The position numbers and the translations under genes are program-made. Shown one piece after another: positions 62,090 through 64,000 of a DNA stretch of 64,000 nt. This DNA is from Streptomyces griseoluteus (lineage in GTDB: Bacteria; Actinomycetota; Actinomycetes; Streptomycetales; Streptomycetaceae), in the NCBI GenBank assembly GCA_000717735.1, contig JOBE01000008.1:234765-298764 (forward strand), written 5' to 3'. Within the stretch, counting starts at the first letter, position 1, and every line of letters begins with the position of its first letter. Under the pieces are notes generated by a model. It did not search any database, had not been told where the DNA came from, and saw only the letters and a list, made by a program, of their open reading frames with translations.

Positions 62090-63159
62090 TCCACCACGTC
62101 GCCGTCCTGCATGACGTACTCCTTGCCCTCCATGCGGGCCTTGCCGGCTGCGCGGGCTTCGGCTACCGAGCCGGTGGCGACGAGGTCGGCGAAGGAGATG
62201 ACCTCGGCCTTGATGAAGCCCTTCTGGAAGTCGGTGTGGATGACACCGGCCGCCTCGGGGGCCGTCGCGCCCTGCTTGATCGTCCAGGCGCGGGATTCCT
62301 TGGGGCCGGCCGTCAGGTAGGTCTGGAGGCCGAGGGTGGCGAAGCCGACGCGGGCGAGGGTGGCGAGGCCGGGCTCCTCGGCGCCGACGGACTGGAGGAG
62401 CTCCATGGCGTCCTCCTCGTCCAGCTCGGCGAGGTCCTGCTCCAGCTTCGCGTTGAGGAAGATCGCCTCCGCCGGGGCGACCAGGGCGCTCTGCTCGGCC
62501 TTGAACGCGTCGTCCGTCAGCTCGTCCTCGTCCACGTTGAAGACGTACAGGAACGGCTTCGTGGTGAGCAGGTGGAGGTCGTGGAGCAGCTCCGCCTTCT
62601 CCGAGCCCTGCACGATGCCCTGCGAGAAGAGGGTGTCGCCCTTCTCCAGGATCGCCTGGGCCGCCTCGACCGCCGCGACCTTGGGCGCCGTGTCCTTCTT
62701 GATCCGCATCTCCTTCTGGAGGCGCGGCAGGACCTTCTCGATCGTCTGGAGGTCCGCGAGGATCAGCTCCGTGTTGATCGTCTCGATGTCGTCCTTCGGC
62801 GAGACCTTGCCGTCGACGTGGACGACGTTCTCGTCCTTGAAGGCGCGGATGACCTGGCAGATCGCGTCGGACTCGCGGATGTTCGCCAGGAACTTGTTGC
62901 CGAGGCCCTCGCCCTCGCTCGCGCCGCGCACGATGCCCGCGATGTCGACGAAGTCGACCGTCGCCGGGAGGACGCGCTGGGAGTTGAAGATCTCCGCGAG
63001 CTTGGTCAGGCGGGCGTCGGGGACACCGACGACGCCGACGTTGGGCTCGATCGTGGCGAACGGGTAGTTGGCCGCCAGCACGTCGTTCTTGGTCAGGGCG
63101 TTGAACAGGGTCGACTTGCCGACATTCGGCAGACCGACGATTCCGATCGTGAGCGACAC
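62071..63159 (-). CDS. ychF: Obg-like ATPase/GTPase YchF
   Basis: 362-residue P-loop protein of the OLA1/YchF family, which prefers ATP and associates with ribosomes; implicated in translation and redox stress. Motifs: G1 GLPNVGKST (9-17), G3 DIAGIVRGASEGEGLGNKF, a G4 variant FNVDED in place of the classic NKxD, coiled-coil middle domain and C-terminal TGS domain (AWTIKQGATAPEAAGVIHTD ... DGDVVEFRFNV). Full length and intact. The last five codons and the stop coincide with the repeated att-like core, so integration downstream preserved the protein. Confidence 0.97.
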   Translation of the reverse strand: MSLTIGIVGLPNVGKSTLFNALTKNDVLAANYPFATIEPNVGVVGVPDARLTKLAEIFNSQRVLPATVDFVDIAGIVRGASEGEGLGNKFLANIRESDAICQVIRAFKDENVVHVDGKVSPKDDIETINTELILADLQTIEKVLPRLQKEMRIKKDTAPKVAAVEAAQAILEKGDTLFSQGIVQGSEKAELLHDLHLLTTKPFLYVFNVDEDELTDDAFKAEQSALVAPAEAIFLNAKLEQDLAELDEEDAMELLQSVGAEEPGLATLARVGFATLGLQTYLTAGPKESRAWTIKQGATAPEAAGVIHTDFQKGFIKAEVISFADLVATGSVAEARAAGKARMEGKEYVMQDGDVVEFRFNV

Positions 63160-63320
63160 GGTGGCGACTTCCTGAAGTGCGGATGGGGGGCCGATCCCCC
63201 AGTTTACGGGCGGCCCGAACCGGCCAGTGACGCCGACCTTCGGTCGTTCTCGGGGGCAAGGTCACCCAAAGGGCGTGTCCCGGACCCGGTTCCCGCCCCT
63301 TCCCGACCTACGTTGGTGGG

Positions 63321-64000
63321 GTGGAGCAGCACAGGACAAGCCAGCCGCAAGGCCGCCGACGGCCGCAAACCCCCGTCGCGCCGCCCGTGACGCCGCCGGG
63401 CGCGCTCGTGGAGGGCGCGGCCGTGTACCGCGTGACCGGCAGGGCCCGGCGGGCGCCCGGCGACGCCCGCGTGGAGCGCGCCGGGACCGTGGGGCCCATG
63501 GGGAAGCCGGTCGGGCGTGCGCCCGGCGGAAGGCCCGTGCCTCCCGTCGTCCTCGCGCTGCGGCGGCTTCCCTCGCCCCGGCTCACCGGGCTCGGCGCCG
63601 GGCTCTTCGCCGCCGCCGTGATGCTGACGCTCGGCTTCCTCGACCGGCTGCTTCTCGACGGCTCCCCCGTCGCGTACGGGCTGCTGTTCTTGCCGGTCAG
63701 CGCCCTGACCGCGCTGTGGGTCCGTACCGCCGACCTCGTCACCGCCCCGATCGGCGTACCCATCGCCTTCGCCGTCGGTGTCGTTCCCATCGCGGGCGGC
63801 TCCGGCGGCCTCGGCGGCCAGGCCATGGCGGTCGTGACCGCCCTCGCCGTGCACGCCGGCTGGCTGTACGGCGGCACCCTCGTCGCCGGGCTCATCGCGA
63901 GCGTGCGGAAGGTGCGGGAGATGGGGCGGCGTCAGGCCGTTCGGACGGCCCCCGGCCCGGATCCGGCCCCCGCCTCGCCTTCCTCGGCGGCGGGCGCGGC
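63321..64000 (+). CDS. DUF6542-like membrane protein (partial, runs off the window)
   Basis: The frame is open from GTG 63321 (VEQHRTSQPQGRRRPQ) to the window end, 226 codons or more. A Pro/Arg-rich cytoplasmic N-terminus is followed by about four hydrophobic segments (LGAGLFAAAVMLTLGFL, VAYGLLFLPVSALTALWV, IAFAVGVVPIAGG, MAVVTALAVHAGWLYGGTLVAGL). The pattern fits the Streptomyces DUF6542 proteins often found divergent from ychF. Function unknown; the upstream ribosome site is weak (GGTGGG), so the start is uncertain. Confidence 0.7.
   Translation, partial: MEQHRTSQPQGRRRPQTPVAPPVTPPGALVEGAAVYRVTGRARRAPGDARVERAGTVGPMGKPVGRAPGGRPVPPVVLALRRLPSPRLTGLGAGLFAAAVMLTLGFLDRLLLDGSPVAYGLLFLPVSALTALWVRTADLVTAPIGVPIAFAVGVVPIAGGSGGLGGQAMAVVTALAVHAGWLYGGTLVAGLIASVRKVREMGRRQAVRTAPGPDPAPASPSSAAGA

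Noticed and set aside
1..64000. CRISPR arrays, tRNA and rRNA genes
   Set aside because: No regularly spaced repeat-spacer arrays, tRNA cloverleaf or rRNA-like sequence was found; the tandem repeats seen are contiguous minisatellites without spacers.

Overview
The window is high-GC actinobacterial chromosome, almost certainly Streptomyces. Supporting signs are the strong third-position G/C bias, frequent GTG and TTG starts, two Dpp/BldK-type oligopeptide transport operons, a Sdh1-type succinate dehydrogenase, a SARP/AfsR regulator, and a chitinase promoter carrying a near-consensus DasR site. From memory, the order ychF / sdh / typA / oligopeptide operons resembles the S. coelicolor bldK neighbourhood. 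I could not run an alignment to confirm this.

Bases 1-18000 hold two complete five-gene oligopeptide ABC operons in tandem on the minus strand, each ordered SBP, permease, permease, ATPase, ATPase. In both, a strong hairpin lies between the binding-protein gene and the first permease gene. Next come a small secreted protein, typA (minus) and a third, orphan family-5 binding lipoprotein with an Asp/Lys tandem repeat.

Bases 18000-27000 hold the sdh operon (small coiled-coil protein, TTG-started membrane anchor, sdhA, sdhB). A 164-bp MITE-like element has inserted exactly at the sdhB stop codon, and it also supplies the C-terminus of the convergent transglutaminase-like gene. A membrane-anchored GH18-like protein, a TPM-domain protein and PspA follow.

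Bases 27000-46300 hold a PAS/GAF/SpoIIE/HATPase phosphatase, a small anti-sigma-like kinase, a Nudix gene, an NCS1 permease with a cysteine-rich tail, a GntR regulator, a GH18 chitinase, a subtilisin with a P-domain, a DUF4232-like lipoprotein and a SARP. Several remnants lie between them: a MATE/partner deletion scar, a threonine-synthase-like scrap, a frameshifted cupin, and SUKH fragments.

Bases 46368-62089 look like stacked integrative islands at the 3' end of ychF. Copies of the last codons of ychF (Phe-Arg-Phe-Asn-Val-stop, with different synonymous Val codons and stops) occur at 46368, 51424, 53014 and 62071, with a decayed copy near 55024. Between them lie four cargo blocks. The first is an SNF2-type helicase, a fused methylase-specificity protein and a Uma2 nuclease. 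The second is a Phd/RelE toxin-antitoxin pair beside decayed genes. The third is a tyrosine-recombinase remnant plus an unrecognised frameshifted gene. The fourth is a complete type I restriction-modification operon (hsdM-hsdS-hsdR). This defence cargo is the most interesting part of the window. Intact ychF and a partial DUF6542-like membrane protein close the window.
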